From contig DBQP01000008.1 of assembly GCA_002305265.1 (NCBI GenBank), positions 1 to 41,031 on the forward strand: DNA of 41,031 nt, written 5' to 3'. Shown piece by piece: positions 40,873 to 41,031 of the stretch. Source of the DNA: Prevotellaceae bacterium UBA1391 (GTDB lineage: Bacteria > Bacteroidota > Bacteroidia > Bacteroidales > Bacteroidaceae). The position numbers and the translations under genes are program-made. Positions within the stretch are counted from its first letter, which is position 1, and each line of letters opens with the position of its first letter. The notes below the pieces were generated by a model. It saw nothing but the letters and a program-made list of their open reading frames with translations. It had not been told where the DNA came from and did not search any database.

Positions 40873-41031
40873 CCTGCACGCTACGTAACATCTTATCATT
40901 TTTTGCCATCAACAGAGACAGATTCAGCCATGTTGGCGGCCGGCGCCGGTGGTCCGCGGAGGGCCCGCGCATGCTGTCTGCCGGACAGGCTGATACCACG
41001 AAGACCATTTTTTATTATTGCTGTCCGATAA
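40873..41031 (+). other. leader or start of a transcript leaving the window
   Basis: About 150 nt follow the promoter without a convincing gene. A 33-codon frame runs from ATG at 40930 to the TAA at 41029-41031, but its Ala/Gly/Arg content does not look protein-like. CTGTC-TGCC-GGACAG near 40976 forms a small hairpin. The true gene probably starts to the right. Confidence 0.4.

Noticed and set aside
40216..41008. Minus-strand open frames across the right end of the window
   Set aside because: They run through the mnmG promoter, a palindrome array and a GC-rich stretch, with Pro/Arg/Ala-rich peptides and no motif.

Overview
The window looks like a chromosomal segment of a GC-rich Bacteroidales bacterium, most likely from the Prevotellaceae. 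The evidence is the many -7 elements of the Bacteroidetes form TAnnTTTG (several with a TTG/TTTG 19-21 nt upstream), the lack of Shine-Dalgarno sequences, a hybrid two-component system, a fimbrillin-type lipoprotein, a TonB-dependent receptor with a CarboxypepD-like N-terminus, GH115 and GH43 enzymes, and the gene order mnmG-apt-uvrC-dtd-deoC. No rRNA, tRNA, insertion sequence, integrase or CRISPR array was seen.

Layout. 1-810: a 23-bp tandem repeat, a promoter, and a small conserved protein of unknown function. 1028-6376: an outer-membrane operon of TonB-dependent receptor, beta-helix-like lipoprotein and a secreted tartrate-resistant-acid-phosphatase-like metallophosphoesterase. 6384-9962: a DUF3828-like lipoprotein, then a fimbrillin-like gene with a 53-residue leader gene, divergent from a membrane-anchored AraC regulator. 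10047-13049: a secreted PI-PLC, an HU-like protein and a low-molecular-weight tyrosine phosphatase. 13494-15971: a DEAD-box helicase behind a long leader. 16157-24855: a glycan-sensing hybrid two-component system, a thioredoxin-fold protein and a GH115 xylan alpha-glucuronidase. 25205-33356: polA divergent from a polyprenyl diphosphate synthase, a PurF-like protein lacking the N-terminal cysteine, and a GH43 enzyme. 33538-40303: minus-strand housekeeping genes deoC, dtd, uvrC, apt and mnmG, with a parS-like site between uvrC and apt. The right end holds a strong promoter reading out of the window.

The most unusual signal lies between the genes. Ten intergenic regions carry arrays with the same 22-bp period. 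In five (10047, 16157, 22013, 31353, 40466) each unit is a 12-bp palindrome, mostly CGAAGGCCTTCG or CGAnnGCnnTCG, plus a 10-bp spacer, and the register holds exactly even when the palindrome changes sequence. The other five (13052, 25106, 35252, 37460, 38225) keep the 22-bp step with other sequences; the one at 13052 forms the 5' leader of the phosphatase gene and ends two bases from its start codon. They do not have CRISPR dimensions and no associated gene is present. I regard them as a candidate undescribed class of phased repeats. A separate family of three near-identical terminator hairpins (831, 6344, 6384) is also dispersed here.

Functionally the window mixes housekeeping (DNA repair and replication, tRNA modification, purine salvage, isoprenoid synthesis) with surface functions (phosphate-ester use, fimbriae, xylan side-chain removal). 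All functional names rest on motif recognition by eye; no database search was run.
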